Shown: piece by piece, positions 17,316-25,485 of the stretch | Layout of the letters: every line of letters starts with the position of its first letter | How positions within the stretch are numbered: position 1 is the stretch's first letter | DNA from: Altererythrobacter sp. | GTDB taxonomy: Bacteria; Pseudomonadota; Alphaproteobacteria; Sphingomonadales; Sphingomonadaceae | DNA length: 63,155 nt | Direction of reading: 5' to 3' | Assembly (NCBI GenBank): GCA_031178065.1 | Contig: JAPSJS010000013.1 | Span: 1 to 63,155 of the forward strand | Notes under the pieces: model-generated | Told to the model about the DNA's origin: nothing | The model's input: only the letters and a program-made list of their open reading frames with translations | Databases searched by the model: none | Made by a program: the position numbers and the translations under genes

Positions 17316-18008
17316 TTAAGCGCTGCGCCCCAGGTCACGATCTAAAATTTCGGGATGCTGCCTTTGCAGCTGCTCCAACTTAGGGGGGTAGATGCTTATC
17401 GATTCCAGAGCCGAAACGGCAATCAGAACGCGTTTGAGGATCGGTCCCATATCTTGATACTCTGCGGGATAATCTATGCCCACCTTCTTCGTTAGGTGTG
17501 CTGGTCGGTCGTGGGTATCGTAGATGAATAGGATTGAACGGCCGTAGTGCTGTTCAACGACATCTCGCGCTCGCCTGAGCCATGCCAGAGGTGCTTCGCC
17601 TTTCCAGAAGTCGTAGCTTCCTTGTTCTTCATACATCCGACGCCCCTCCCAATAGAGCTCGTGGATTTGGGCCTCGACCTCTTCGGTCCGCGCATCTCGG
17701 GCCAGAATATTTTCCAGCTTGCGTGCCCTATCATACGTTTGGCGGTAGACCCGCGCCGGGGCTCTCAGCAGATCCACAAGGAAAAATCGTAGTGCTGCTG
17801 TCGCCATTACCGCGATCGCTGCGGCAGCAGTGGGCCCGAATTCGTCGCGCCAATTGCCCAATCTCGGTACCCAATAAAGAATTGTAAACACAATGGCGCT
17901 TGTGATCGCGAAACCGATGATGTGCTCCCGGCTGCTCTTGAGGTAGGAGAAATAGCTGCGCCAAGCTTGCCGCAGGACTTCCCGCCAGAATGACGATGGC
18001 TCCCCCAT
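17316..18008 (-). CDS. hypothetical two-helix membrane protein
   Basis: A 230-residue protein with two hydrophobic helices near the N-terminus (HIIGFAITSAIVFTILYWV and TAAAAIAVMATAALRFFLV), followed by a charged cytoplasmic domain of about 150 residues (ARKLENILARDARTEEVEAQ, RRARDVVEQHYGRSILFIYD). No family is recognised. It is the first cargo gene on the minus strand and is convergent with the replication cluster. The start ATG is near the end of a 75-bp stretch that could hold its promoter. Confidence 0.65.
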   Translation of the reverse strand: MGEPSSFWREVLRQAWRSYFSYLKSSREHIIGFAITSAIVFTILYWVPRLGNWRDEFGPTAAAAIAVMATAALRFFLVDLLRAPARVYRQTYDRARKLENILARDARTEEVEAQIHELYWEGRRMYEEQGSYDFWKGEAPLAWLRRARDVVEQHYGRSILFIYDTHDRPAHLTKKVGIDYPAEYQDMGPILKRVLIAVSALESISIYPPKLEQLQRQHPEILDRDLGRSA

Positions 18009-18082
18009 TCGCCCTTAGGTACAGTGCTGGCCGCAGCTGGTGAAGCTCGAATTGGCCATGCGCACCGCACAGCTTCAACGGA

Positions 18083-18286
18083 ATGGCCGCTCCGTGCGAG
18101 GATCGGATGGCCGAGTTGGAGGCGCAAAAGTTTGCGTACGGATCGCGTGCCCAGCGAAGTGCCATCAGTAAGTTACTCCATACGGTGCGCGAAATGCTGC
18201 GTTGGGCGAAGTCTTGCGCGGGCTATATCGATACGCCGGCCGATCTTGGGCTTAGTGCCCCTGCGGACGTGGAGGGTGAGCTATAA
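18083..18286 (+). CDS. possible small hypothetical protein
   Basis: A 67-residue frame (MAELEAQKFAYGSRAQRSA, then LLHTVREMLRWAKSCAGYID). It is helical in character but without a clear ribosome-binding site. The stretch 18009-18346 otherwise holds nothing I can identify. Low confidence. Confidence 0.25.
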   Translation: MAAPCEDRMAELEAQKFAYGSRAQRSAISKLLHTVREMLRWAKSCAGYIDTPADLGLSAPADVEGEL

Positions 18287-18346
18287 AGGGCTCCGTCGAA
18301 GCGGGCTTGCGGTCAGAGCCCCTTGGCAGGGTCTTACGCCACCCGC

Positions 18347-18592
18347 TCAGAAGCCCGCTGCTGGCCCGCAGCCCATTCCTTCTTGATCGTGCTTCGGACG
18401 GCAAAACCTAGCGATCCCGCGCCGTGTATCCAGGATGTAGATTCCTTCCGCATCTTTAGCTGGGAGCATTACGTATCGACCGGGAGGAGAGGTCGCCAAG
18501 GCACGGCGCTCTGATTTCAAAAGGACATTCTCTGGTTCTTCTTGGTTGCATCCCGCCAAGGCCAGCACCGCGATCAACAGAACTTTCCTCAT
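18347..18592 (-). CDS. small lipoprotein
   Basis: An 81-residue protein with a lipoprotein signal: MRKVLLIAVLALAGC, lipobox LAGC, cysteine at residue 15, followed by NQEEPEN. The mature part (GRYVMLPAKDAEGIYILDT, RRGIARFCRP) contains two further cysteines and may be a small beta structure. The ATG is preceded by the strong ribosome-binding site AGGAGGGGG, which decides the start over a longer frame. Function unknown. Confidence 0.68.
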   Translation of the reverse strand: MRKVLLIAVLALAGCNQEEPENVLLKSERRALATSPPGRYVMLPAKDAEGIYILDTRRGIARFCRPKHDQEGMGCGPAAGF

Positions 18593-18853
18593 ACCCCCTC
18601 CTGGCTCGCCCCACGTGCGATATGCCAGTGATGCTCTGTCACTACAATTCTCGCGAAGGGGCATTATCCCGAGAGTGCCAGCCCATATCCCACCCTCCCT
18701 CCGTGTCGCGCTCTATCCGTCACGAAGGGCAAGCACGGTCGCCAGCCACACGTCGTCCTGCGATGCTGCCGAGAACAGACGACGATCGCAAGCGGTGCAG
18801 GATGTGAGGCCGTCACCGAAGCTGGACTCACGTCCCTATCGCGAGGCGCCCGC

Positions 18854-19384
18854 TCAGTCGTCGTCTAGCCAATCAGCTGACCTGTCTGGTACCCTCACAG
18901 TTGCTTGAACGAACTGCGGTGGCATTGGGAAGCGGGGGAATCTCCGTACCTGCGGCACCTCGTCCTCATACTCATCTGCTTCGGGGTCTGCGTCCTCAGT
19001 GATGATCACCGGAGGTGAGTCAAACCGCCCCTCGACGTTCCCGGCCTCATCATAGCCGATCCAGCCATGCCCGCGGATCTCCAGCCTATGTCCGTTGGTA
19101 TGCCTGCCCGCGATCACAATTCTGCCGCTTACGCTCGTCGCCGCCAGCGGATCGCCGTCGTCGCGAGCCGAGAAGCTGAAGACGTACTCTAACTGGTGGC
19201 GGTCTCCCTCAGGCGTACCCTCGATGGAATAGAGACGGCCCTCGCTGCAGTGTAACCTCCGCAGGTTTTCGACGATGGCGCCGCCGTCGCTCCCAAGCGT
19301 AGCGACTATCCGCGCGCCCGTAATCTGAAAGTCCGCCGAAAAGCCCGCCCATGGTTCTGCGGATTGCTCGTTCTGTTCTCCCAT
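18854..19384 (-). CDS. hypothetical soluble protein
   Basis: A 176-residue acidic protein without signal peptide or membrane segment. It is rich in alternating beta-type sequence (ITGARIVATLGSDGGAIVEN, SVSGRIVIAGRHTNGHRLEI) and ends in a proline- and acid-rich tail (ADEYEDEVPQVRRFPRFPMP, ADWLDDD). It is not recognised. It belongs to the minus-strand cargo between 18.3 and 20.3 kb. Confidence 0.55.
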   Translation of the reverse strand: MGEQNEQSAEPWAGFSADFQITGARIVATLGSDGGAIVENLRRLHCSEGRLYSIEGTPEGDRHQLEYVFSFSARDDGDPLAATSVSGRIVIAGRHTNGHRLEIRGHGWIGYDEAGNVEGRFDSPPVIITEDADPEADEYEDEVPQVRRFPRFPMPPQFVQATVRVPDRSADWLDDD

Positions 19385-19525
19385 CCCCGATCAGTATCAC
19401 ACTGCATGGTGTCCGGGGGAACGAAAAAGCCATCCACAGCCGCGCCATCTCCCGAGATCCCTGGCGGAGCCCCAGACAAGAATGACCCCGCCGAAGCGGG
19501 GCCAAGGCTGCCAGGGGAGGGCTGG

Positions 19526-19978
19526 CTACGCTGCGCTTTGCCTGTGGAGGGATCGAAGCGCGCTTAGGATAATGCGCTCGTCCCAATCCAATTGGCTGTC
19601 GTTGTCTTCGAAGTGCGCAAGGTCACGATGCTTGGTCGCCTCGTGGTCTACGCGGTTGCTAACCGAACCTTCGAGGGCAAGCCAAAGCTGGATGGCGAGG
19701 CCATGCGGTGTTTCGGCAATCGTGTTCGTGATGAGCGTTTCCTCGCGCGCCCAAGCGTCCTCCAGCGCCTCTTCTTCCGGAGTGTCGCCGTTGACCATTA
19801 CGAGGTCGTAAGCGTCCAGCGCCTCGATCCTGCGCTGCCATGCTGCCTCCAATGCGGCGTCTGTCCTACTGACGGCTTGGAGCGCGATGGCACCATGGGT
19901 TAGGGGGAGTGCAGCAAGCGCTGCCCCCACTGCTGCGGTTCCGGCGATCAGGTCGCGGCGGTTGATCGGCTTTGCCAT
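19526..19978 (-). CDS. hypothetical protein with twin-arginine signal
   Basis: A 150-residue protein starting MAKPINRRDLIAGTAAVG, a twin-arginine motif followed by a hydrophobic stretch and a likely AXA-type cleavage region (GAIA). The mature part is helical and acidic (RIEALDAYDLVMVNGDTPEE, EDAWAREETLITNTIAET). Proteins of this layout are frequent in prophages of sphingomonads; their role is unknown. The ribosome-binding site GGGAGGG supports this ATG. It follows the next upstream gene with no real gap. Confidence 0.65.
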   Translation of the reverse strand: MAKPINRRDLIAGTAAVGAALAALPLTHGAIALQAVSRTDAALEAAWQRRIEALDAYDLVMVNGDTPEEEALEDAWAREETLITNTIAETPHGLAIQLWLALEGSVSNRVDHEATKHRDLAHFEDNDSQLDWDERIILSALRSLHRQSAA

Positions 19979-19980
19979 GT

Positions 19981-20322
19981 TCAAGCCCTCCCAACTTCGA
20001 AAGTGCCGGGAGTGTGGTTGAAGCTTCCGGCGAGGCAGGAACCGGCGATGCGCGCCGTCTCGCTTTTCCCCAGTGCGGCATCGCAAAGCGCCTTGCGCTT
20101 GATCTGCTGGCGGCCTTCGGGCGGTAGCACATTGATGATAGCGCTAAGTGTGTAAGCGAGGTATTCAATCCCGTCGATCTCGCGATGTGTGTTGAAGATT
20201 TCGATGTTCTCGGCGGTCGCGTCGTGCATGTTCATAGCGTGCATGCCTTCCGCACGCGCTCCGGTGGATTTGCGGACCCGGCCCTTGTTGCGCTGGGGGA
20301 ACTGTAGGATAGTCGCTGTCAT
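19981..20322 (-). CDS. hypothetical protein controlled by the operator pair
   Basis: A 113-residue protein with a basic N-terminus (MTATILQFPQRNKGRVRKS) and a helical remainder (EIDGIEYLAYTLSAIINVLP, PEGRQQIKRKALCDAALGKS). No family is recognised. The ATG is preceded by GAGG. It is the promoter-proximal gene of the minus-strand group starting from the switch region at 20407-20470 and is followed two bases later by the Tat-signal gene. Confidence 0.65.
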   Translation of the reverse strand: MTATILQFPQRNKGRVRKSTGARAEGMHAMNMHDATAENIEIFNTHREIDGIEYLAYTLSAIINVLPPEGRQQIKRKALCDAALGKSETARIAGSCLAGSFNHTPGTFEVGRA

Positions 20323-20406
20323 GTCTGACCTCGTACGCTGAGGTTGGAACAGGGCCGGGATGAAGGTTGCCGCCTTCGCTCGGCCCACCTTGGCTTCATG
20401 CCTTGG

Positions 20407-20470
20407 CTGATAGCTTTCTATCAGTCATCTTCTTGTTGCGTCAAGCCCCGATCTGATATATTTCTATCAG
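20407..20470. promoter_or_regulatory. double palindromic operator with divergent promoters
   Basis: Operator 1 CTGATAGCTTTCTATCAG (20407-20424) and operator 2 CTGATATATTTCTATCAG (20453-20470) have the same 18-bp form, 46 bp centre to centre. Rightward promoter: TTGTTG (20433-20438), 18 bp, TATATT (20457-20462) inside operator 2. Leftward promoter: TTGACG (complement of 20439-20444), 17-18 bp, TAGAAA or ATAGAA inside operator 1. Each operator therefore covers one -10 box. The layout is that of a repressor-controlled switch; the obvious ligand is the helix-turn-helix protein starting 2 bp after operator 2. Confidence 0.72.
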
Positions 20471-20471
20471 C

Positions 20472-20690
20472 ATGGACGCAAAGCAATGTAAGATGGCCCG
20501 CTCAGGCTTGGGCTGGCAGGCGAAGGAACTCGCCGAACGGGCGGGCGTGTCTTATCCGTCGTTGCACCGCTTCGAGGCGGGGCAGGCGGTGGCTGATGAA
20601 ACGCGCGGCAAGCTTGAACGGGCTCTGGCAGATGCCGGGGCGCAATTCTCTCGACGCTCTGGGCGTATCGGAGTCACTGTGCCGGGGTAA
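20472..20690 (+). CDS. helix-turn-helix transcriptional regulator (XRE type)
   Basis: A 72-residue single-domain regulator: QCKMARSGLGWQAKELAERA, GVSYPSLHRFEAGQAV, then KLERALADAGAQF, the standard XRE five-helix fold, with GVSYPSLHRF as recognition helix region. The ATG follows operator 2 directly, with no ribosome-binding site. The predicted rightward promoter would start transcription within a few bases of the ATG, suggesting a leaderless message, as for lambda cI from PRM. It is the probable repressor of both divergent promoters and of itself. Confidence 0.8.
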   Translation: MDAKQCKMARSGLGWQAKELAERAGVSYPSLHRFEAGQAVADETRGKLERALADAGAQFSRRSGRIGVTVPG

Positions 20691-20695
20691 TTCGG

Positions 20696-21004
20696 CTAGC
20701 CCTTGCGCTCAGTCTTGAGGTGGCGCAGCTCCGCGCCATAGGGCGATGGCGGCGGGTTGGTCCTGGCCATGCGCGCCAAGTGTCTCGCGAACGATGGCAG
20801 GAAGATCGGCAGAAACGGGACTGCGCAGAGCGCCCAAAGGCCTGCGGTTACTTCCCAGCTGAGCGCCAAGGATAACGCTGCCATGGCCCAGCCGCCAAGG
20901 AATGCAGCGCCAAGCAACGGCAAGGCGAGCATTACCATGACGCCCGCGCCCCAGCGCCAAGCCTCGATCTGATGGGCTAGCCAGTGCCTCATGTGCGAGA
21001 GCAT
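20696..21004 (-). CDS. small membrane protein, two helices
   Basis: A 102-residue protein with two or three hydrophobic segments (WGAGVMVMLALPLLGAAFLG, AMAALSLALSWEVTAGLWAL) and a basic, proline-containing C-terminus. No family is recognised. Convergent with the XRE regulator, 5 bp apart. The frame is supported by hydrophobic periodicity and basic ends. Confidence 0.5.
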   Translation of the reverse strand: MLSHMRHWLAHQIEAWRWGAGVMVMLALPLLGAAFLGGWAMAALSLALSWEVTAGLWALCAVPFLPIFLPSFARHLARMARTNPPPSPYGAELRHLKTERKG

Positions 21005-21145
21005 GCCCTAAACAGAGCGGATCGTCTATATGGCGAATTGCGCCCGCCTGGTCGGGAAGCTGGCGGACATAGGCGTCATGGACTCTGAGCCGAATATCAG
21101 GAACAAGATCAGCCGGGGCAAATTTGCGGCGGTGTTTCTGATACA

Positions 21146-22012
21146 ATGCTTGGAGGCAATTGGGGTAGATACGGTGCGATTGCGCTAGCGGCACTGGCCG
21201 CAATTGGGCTGCTCACTTTCTCCTATAGCCAGTACAGGGAGGCGGCGGCGGTACAGTCCCTAATCGAGAGGCAAGCAAGCAATCAGACTCAAATAGAGGG
21301 TGAAGCTGCCCGCAGAGAGGGCCAGCGCTGCACCGAGATCATCCCTACGACGGAGCGCATTGATTGCGAGTATCGCGCCAAGGAGGGAGGTAAGGCCTCC
21401 CGGCGCGCGATACGCGACCTTGAAGCGCAGAAGGTCATGGCGCTGTGGACGCGCTATATGGGCCTCGCAGCGATCATTGGCACCGCTGTTGGCGTGATTG
21501 GCATTGGGCTGGTTTTTGTGACGTTCTATGAGGCTCGCAAGGCTAATAGGATTGCGAGAGAGTCCAACGAGCGGCAACTGAGAGCGTATCTCGCTGTTGA
21601 TGACGCCAGCATCGGATTGCACCCTGAAGAGGGGGAAATCGTGCTCCAGATCCGATTGAAGAACTGCGGACAGACGCCAGCATACAAGGCTTGCATCATG
21701 GGAGAAAGTTATGTTGCTCCCTATCCTTTGAAGGAGGAGCGGCCATTCCTGCCCGTTGATGAAGGGTGGACGACCACCATCGGTCCTGGCCTCGAACTCG
21801 GATGTGCGAAGCGCATCTTTACCGATGATGTTGCTTACGCCGTCGAAGAGGCCAAGGCGCGGAGGTCTGCCCTTTATATCCAAGGTGTCTGCCAATACGA
21901 GGACGCTTTCGGAGAAAAGCGCGAAACTTATTTCCGCTATGCTTTCGCGGGTATAGCCAGTGAGCACGGACTGCTTATGCAACCCGCGCCCACTGGCAAC
22001 TCCGCCACCTAA
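21146..22012 (+). CDS. hypothetical membrane protein with RAYLAVD motif
   Basis: A 288-residue protein with one helix at residues 10-26, a 75-residue charged loop with two cysteines (RCTEIIPTTERIDCEY), a second helix near 105-127 (AAIIGTAVGVIGIGLVFVTF), then a short linker (EARKANRIARESNERQLRAY) into a beta domain of about 140 residues. Two-helix proteins with RQLRAYL and such a C-terminal beta domain are common unnamed bacterial proteins. No ribosome-binding site is evident before the ATG, so the start is uncertain. Confidence 0.6.
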   Translation: MLGGNWGRYGAIALAALAAIGLLTFSYSQYREAAAVQSLIERQASNQTQIEGEAARREGQRCTEIIPTTERIDCEYRAKEGGKASRRAIRDLEAQKVMALWTRYMGLAAIIGTAVGVIGIGLVFVTFYEARKANRIARESNERQLRAYLAVDDASIGLHPEEGEIVLQIRLKNCGQTPAYKACIMGESYVAPYPLKEERPFLPVDEGWTTTIGPGLELGCAKRIFTDDVAYAVEEAKARRSALYIQGVCQYEDAFGEKRETYFRYAFAGIASEHGLLMQPAPTGNSAT

Positions 22013-22083
22013 CACTCCACAAACGATGACACCCACCACCATCAGCGTAGATACCATCTACGCATTGGTGGGCTTGCTACATA

Positions 22084-22287
22084 ATGCCGGAGTTCTGCTT
22101 CGAGTGGGTTGAACCTAGGCGATCCCCGCCTTTTCCACGTTTCTACATGACGCCTAGCGGGTTAGCGGCTGGTATGCGCCCCGATCCAGACCGATCCGAA
22201 TTTGAGTTCGCGCTCCTGTTCTTCCTGCTCGTGATTTCAGTAGGATACTGGATGCTACAAGCATTGTTCGCCGTCGTCGGCTTGTAG
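22084..22287 (+). CDS. possible small single-helix membrane protein
   Basis: A 67-residue frame with a C-terminal hydrophobic segment (FALLFFLLVISVGYWMLQAL). It lies in an otherwise empty 396-bp gap (22013-22408). No ribosome-binding site is seen; plausible but unproven. Confidence 0.35.
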   Translation: MPEFCFEWVEPRRSPPFPRFYMTPSGLAAGMRPDPDRSEFEFALLFFLLVISVGYWMLQALFAVVGL

Positions 22288-22408
22288 CAGGATGGCTGCC
22301 GTGGCCCCTGTCCAATAGGCGCAAAAGGAGATTCTTCTGGAATTTCTCTGAATTTCTTGCACTATCCCTCACGAGCGCTTGGGGAAGCGTTCGCTTATTG
22401 GGGGTATC

Positions 22409-23089
22409 ATGAAAATCACGCTCTTGGCGGCGACTGCCGCTGTCGTTGCTGTGCCGCTTGCTGCGCAGAGCACTCAATCACCGCTGCCGATCCAAGCTGT
22501 CCGTGCCGCTCCGCAGCCCGCGACGGTGCTGCCCGCGGGGACCGAGATCGCACTAAAGATGACGCAGGAAGTGACCACAAAGGGCAGAGGCTGGGAGGAA
22601 GGAGATCAATTCAACCTCGCCGTCGCCGCTCCGGTAATGTTGGGCGACTTCGTTGTCATTCCTGAGGGCACGAAAGCAATCGGTCGGATCACTTGGCTGA
22701 CAAGCCGAGGCGCTTTTGGCAAGTCCGGCAAGATGGATATCGAGCTCGAATATCTTGAGTTCGCCGGGCGACGCATCAATGTCGATGGCACATATCGTCA
22801 GGAAGGAAACGGCGCCACTCTCGCCACGGTAGGCGGCGTGATCGCAGCAGGCATTTTCGCTGGGTTCATTACGGGTCGGAGCGGTGTGATCCCTCAAGGT
22901 CGCGAACTCATGGCCACGCTCGAATCCGATTTGCCAGTCGCGCTGCCGGAAGGAGCTAGCCTCGCGCCTGTACCGGTCCAGGCAAGAGCGGTTCAGCCGG
23001 TCGAAGCCGTGGCACCTCCCGCCATTGATCCGGGTCCGCTGGTCGATGACCCCGATCCGACCCGGGAAGATGATGGGACCTCGCAATAG
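22409..23089 (+). CDS. exported protein of unknown function
   Basis: A 226-residue protein with a signal peptide (KITLLAATAAVVAVPLAAQS). The domain LPAGTEIALKMTQEVTTKG, EGDQFNLAVAAPVMLGDFVV, IPEGTKAIGRITWLTSRGAF resembles a beta-barrel cap as in OB- or TrbI-like envelope proteins. There is a glycine-rich hydrophobic segment (GGVIAAGIFAGFITG) and a proline-rich acidic tail. An upstream in-frame ATG at 22379 would bury the signal, so 22409 is used. It lies immediately before the HhH-type gene. Confidence 0.65.
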   Translation: MKITLLAATAAVVAVPLAAQSTQSPLPIQAVRAAPQPATVLPAGTEIALKMTQEVTTKGRGWEEGDQFNLAVAAPVMLGDFVVIPEGTKAIGRITWLTSRGAFGKSGKMDIELEYLEFAGRRINVDGTYRQEGNGATLATVGGVIAAGIFAGFITGRSGVIPQGRELMATLESDLPVALPEGASLAPVPVQARAVQPVEAVAPPAIDPGPLVDDPDPTREDDGTSQ

Positions 23090-23107
23090 GTGGTTGGTAG
23101 TCTCCAA

Positions 23108-23701
23108 ATGTCGCCTGCTCAGCAGATGCTTTGCTCCGCCATAACCGGGCATCCGATTCTGTTTCGTACGTTTCAGAGCTTGCAGAGCGGAGCGACGGAT
23201 GTCGTCGAGGTTCTCTCCGGCACGAAGGCTCGAAATGAGATCGGCTTGGATGAGCTACTCATCATTGGTCACGCGAAGCTATTCAAGGTGCAGGATCGTG
23301 CGCGGATTGAGCGCAATCTTCGCGCAAATTCGGAAGCAGCCGTGCGCGCTGCTTCGCGCGCTGCCTTCGCCGCTGAGGATGATCAATCTGCCATCACGAA
23401 CCTGATCACCCTTAACGGTGTGGGGGTCGCCGTCGCTTCGGCCGTACTTGCGTGGTGTTTACCAGATCGATGGCCTGTCATCGACAGGCACGCTTGGCGT
23501 ACGCTCACGATGTTCGGCGTGCTACGATCTCGTTCCGATCGGGCTCCCTTCCGAGTAGCTGATTACACCGAGTATTGCGACGCTGTGCGCCCCATCGCGA
23601 GCCAAGTGGATCGCTCACCACAGGCGATAGATACTTGGCTCTATTCGTTCGCGAGGTGTGGCCTCTCCCCTGCCGATGCCATACCGGCCACAACCCCCTG
23701 A
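23108..23701 (+). CDS. HhH-type (DNA glycosylase-like) protein
   Basis: A 197-residue protein. The central part LNGVGVAVASAVLAWCLPDR followed by WPVIDRHAWRTL matches the helix-hairpin-helix plus aspartate arrangement seen in HhH-GPD-related proteins (L-x-GVG-x-x-x-ASA ... P-x-x-x-x-x-D-x-R). In true glycosylases the loop aspartate after the hairpin is catalytic; D in VIDR would be the candidate. Substrate and biological role are unknown. A GTG at 23090, directly after the previous stop, is an alternative start. Confidence 0.55.
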   Translation: MSPAQQMLCSAITGHPILFRTFQSLQSGATDVVEVLSGTKARNEIGLDELLIIGHAKLFKVQDRARIERNLRANSEAAVRAASRAAFAAEDDQSAITNLITLNGVGVAVASAVLAWCLPDRWPVIDRHAWRTLTMFGVLRSRSDRAPFRVADYTEYCDAVRPIASQVDRSPQAIDTWLYSFARCGLSPADAIPATTP

Positions 23702-23868
23702 TCTTCGCCGCACCCTGATCAGCTGTTCGCCGGACTTGTAGGCAACCGCGCCATCGAAGCACTTCGCCATCGACAGAGAAATTGCGAACGCCGCAATGTA
23801 GTTGACGCCATTGGGCCCCCTACCTACCCTGCGAGTCTTGAAGTAATAAATGACAGGAGAGGTATGAT

Positions 23869-24081
23869 ATGAAGGCTATTCGTCTCTCGGCCCTTGCTGC
23901 ATTCGGTGCGTTAGGTAGCCTTGGACTAATTTCGGCTACGCCGGCATCTGCCACGCCGGGTCAGTGCGCCACTATTCACTCGAGCGAAATGGCAGGCTGC
24001 GGTCAGGATGTCGGCTGCCAGGCAGGCGCTACCATGCGGTACTTCCAGTGCCTTCAAGAAGAGGCCAGGGAGAACAGTTAA
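23869..24081 (+). CDS. small exported four-cysteine protein
   Basis: A 70-residue precursor with a signal peptide ending near ATPASA. The mature part of about 42 residues has four cysteines (GQCATIHSSEMAGCGQDVGC and YFQCLQ), enough for two disulphides in the periplasm. The ribosome-binding site AGGAGAGG precedes the ATG. The family is not recognised. Confidence 0.68.
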   Translation: MKAIRLSALAAFGALGSLGLISATPASATPGQCATIHSSEMAGCGQDVGCQAGATMRYFQCLQEEARENS

Positions 24082-24089
24082 TTCATGTT

Positions 24090-24111
24090 GCGGGTCCCGT
24101 GCGGGACCCGC
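24090..24111 (+). terminator. hairpin after the small cysteine-rich gene
   Basis: GCGGGTCCC (24090-24098), loop GTGC, GGGACCCGC (24103-24111): nine perfect base pairs, followed by TCATACTTTC, a weak T-rich tail. Probable terminator. Confidence 0.6.
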
Positions 24112-24155
24112 TCATACTTTCATCGGAGGGGGCGGCTGCGCTAGCAGCGTAGTCC

Positions 24156-24509
24156 ATGATCTTCGCTGCGATTGCCCTAACCCTCTGCGCGCCGGGCCCG
24201 CGCGATAACTGCGTGGTCGACGGTGATACCTTCTGGCTTGCCGGCGAGAAGGTGCGGATTGCCGACATCGACACGCCCGAGCTCAAGGGTGAGTGCCCAA
24301 GCGAGATAGCCCGCGCGCGCCAGGCGCGTGATCGGCTGCTCGCAATCCTCAACTCCGCGCCGTTCCAGATCCAGCGCGAGCGCGAGGACCGCTACGGCCG
24401 CACGCTCGCGATTATCACGAACGGCCGCGGCTCTGTCGGCAATCAGCTTGTCACGAAAGGCCTCGCGCGGACGTGGAGCGGACACAGGGAAGGGTGGTGC
24501 GGGGAATAG
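24156..24509 (+). CDS. thermonuclease-family (SNase fold) protein
   Basis: A 117-residue SNase-like protein with a short hydrophobic N-terminus, probably exported. Key residues: CVVDGDTFWLAGEKVRIADI (DGDT), DTPEL, and REREDRYGRTLAII (catalytic arginine region), plus GLARTWSGHREGWC. The set D-R-D-E-R for calcium-dependent nuclease activity seems present. Small exported nucleases of this type are common on mobile elements. A second SNase-like domain lies in the 1,619-residue protein of the same element. Confidence 0.8.
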   Translation: MIFAAIALTLCAPGPRDNCVVDGDTFWLAGEKVRIADIDTPELKGECPSEIARARQARDRLLAILNSAPFQIQREREDRYGRTLAIITNGRGSVGNQLVTKGLARTWSGHREGWCGE

Positions 24510-24571
24510 CTGCAATTGCAGGAATGCTTTGACCGCCGCGTCAGTTAACAGCATCCTACCGGTGCTGGGCC

Positions 24572-25063
24572 ATGCAGAACGATCCGATCGAAACCCTCAC
24601 CGACAAGCAGTCGGAAGTGCTGGAGCTCGTGCTCCGGCGCATGTCGTCCAAAGAGATCGCGCGCGAGCTCGGCATCTCGCACAAGTCCGTCGACAAGCGG
24701 CTCGATGCCGCGCGGATCAAGCTCGGGGCCGCCACACGCCAGGAAGCGGCGCGGATCTACGGCCTCGCCAAATACGGGGAATCGTTCCCCGGGCAGACGC
24801 TCCCCGTCACGCCGCTGGTCGATTCCGTGGAACCACCTACCGGCGCTTCGCAGGGCGGGGCAGAGGGAGGCGGGTCGCAATCATCCTCATCTCCCGCAGT
24901 TGAAAGTCCGCCCGTCCTGCGGAGCGCATCGTGGCTGGATCCAAAGGCGATTGGAACGGCAGGGAGATTGGGCCTCATCATCGCAGGAACGCTGTCGATT
25001 GGCGCGCTTCTGCTGGTCGGGCTCGGGATCGCGAACGGTCTCCAATCTCTGTTCGAACCGTAG
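24572..25063 (+). CDS. LuxR-type helix-turn-helix protein with C-terminal membrane anchor
   Basis: A 163-residue protein. The N-terminal LuxR/GerE domain (LTDKQSEVLELVLRRMSSKE, IARELGISHKSVDKRLDAAR) is at residues 8-60, then a proline- and serine-rich linker, then one C-terminal membrane helix (LGLIIAGTLSIGALLLVGLG). There is no receiver domain. DNA binding from the membrane is implied. It heads a run of plus-strand genes (24572-26692) that includes a receiver-like regulator. Confidence 0.78.
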   Translation: MQNDPIETLTDKQSEVLELVLRRMSSKEIARELGISHKSVDKRLDAARIKLGAATRQEAARIYGLAKYGESFPGQTLPVTPLVDSVEPPTGASQGGAEGGGSQSSSSPAVESPPVLRSASWLDPKAIGTAGRLGLIIAGTLSIGALLLVGLGIANGLQSLFEP

Positions 25064-25113
25064 GACCGATGGGCCGCCACGAGCGAAGCAACGCTCTCGG
25101 GGGGAGGCCCACT

Positions 25114-25449
25114 ATGCTTACGGTAGATGTCGCGACGATGCGGCTCCAGAAGGCAGTTACGGAAACGGAGATTGCGGTCGACGAGGCCGTCCTGAAAGTT
25201 ACTTCACTGATCCAGGAGATCGTGAACGCCCGATCCGAGTATCGGTCGCACGAAGCGGCTGTTTGCGCGCAGCCCGCGCTTCTCCGAGCGCAGCGTGCTC
25301 TCGCGAATCTGAACTCTGCGCAGGGCGAAGTCGCGCGAGCGCACGGCGAAATGCGCAGCGCGCATAAAATCATCGCCGGACCAGAGGAGCCCAATTGCCC
25401 CGATCTGCCGAGTATCCATACCGGCGCCCAACTTGCAGAGGCGAGTTAG
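25114..25449 (+). CDS. hypothetical coiled-coil protein
   Basis: A 111-residue, almost wholly helical protein (TMRLQKAVTETEIAVDEAVL, VTSLIQEIVNARSEYRSHEA, ALANLNSAQGEVARAHGEMR), probably coiled coil. The start at 25114 is chosen because GGGGGGAGG precedes it; the frame is open further upstream. No family is recognised. Confidence 0.62.
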   Translation: MLTVDVATMRLQKAVTETEIAVDEAVLKVTSLIQEIVNARSEYRSHEAAVCAQPALLRAQRALANLNSAQGEVARAHGEMRSAHKIIAGPEEPNCPDLPSIHTGAQLAEAS

Positions 25450-25485
25450 ATTGACCCTTTCGATCGTTCGGGTGAATGCCACCCG

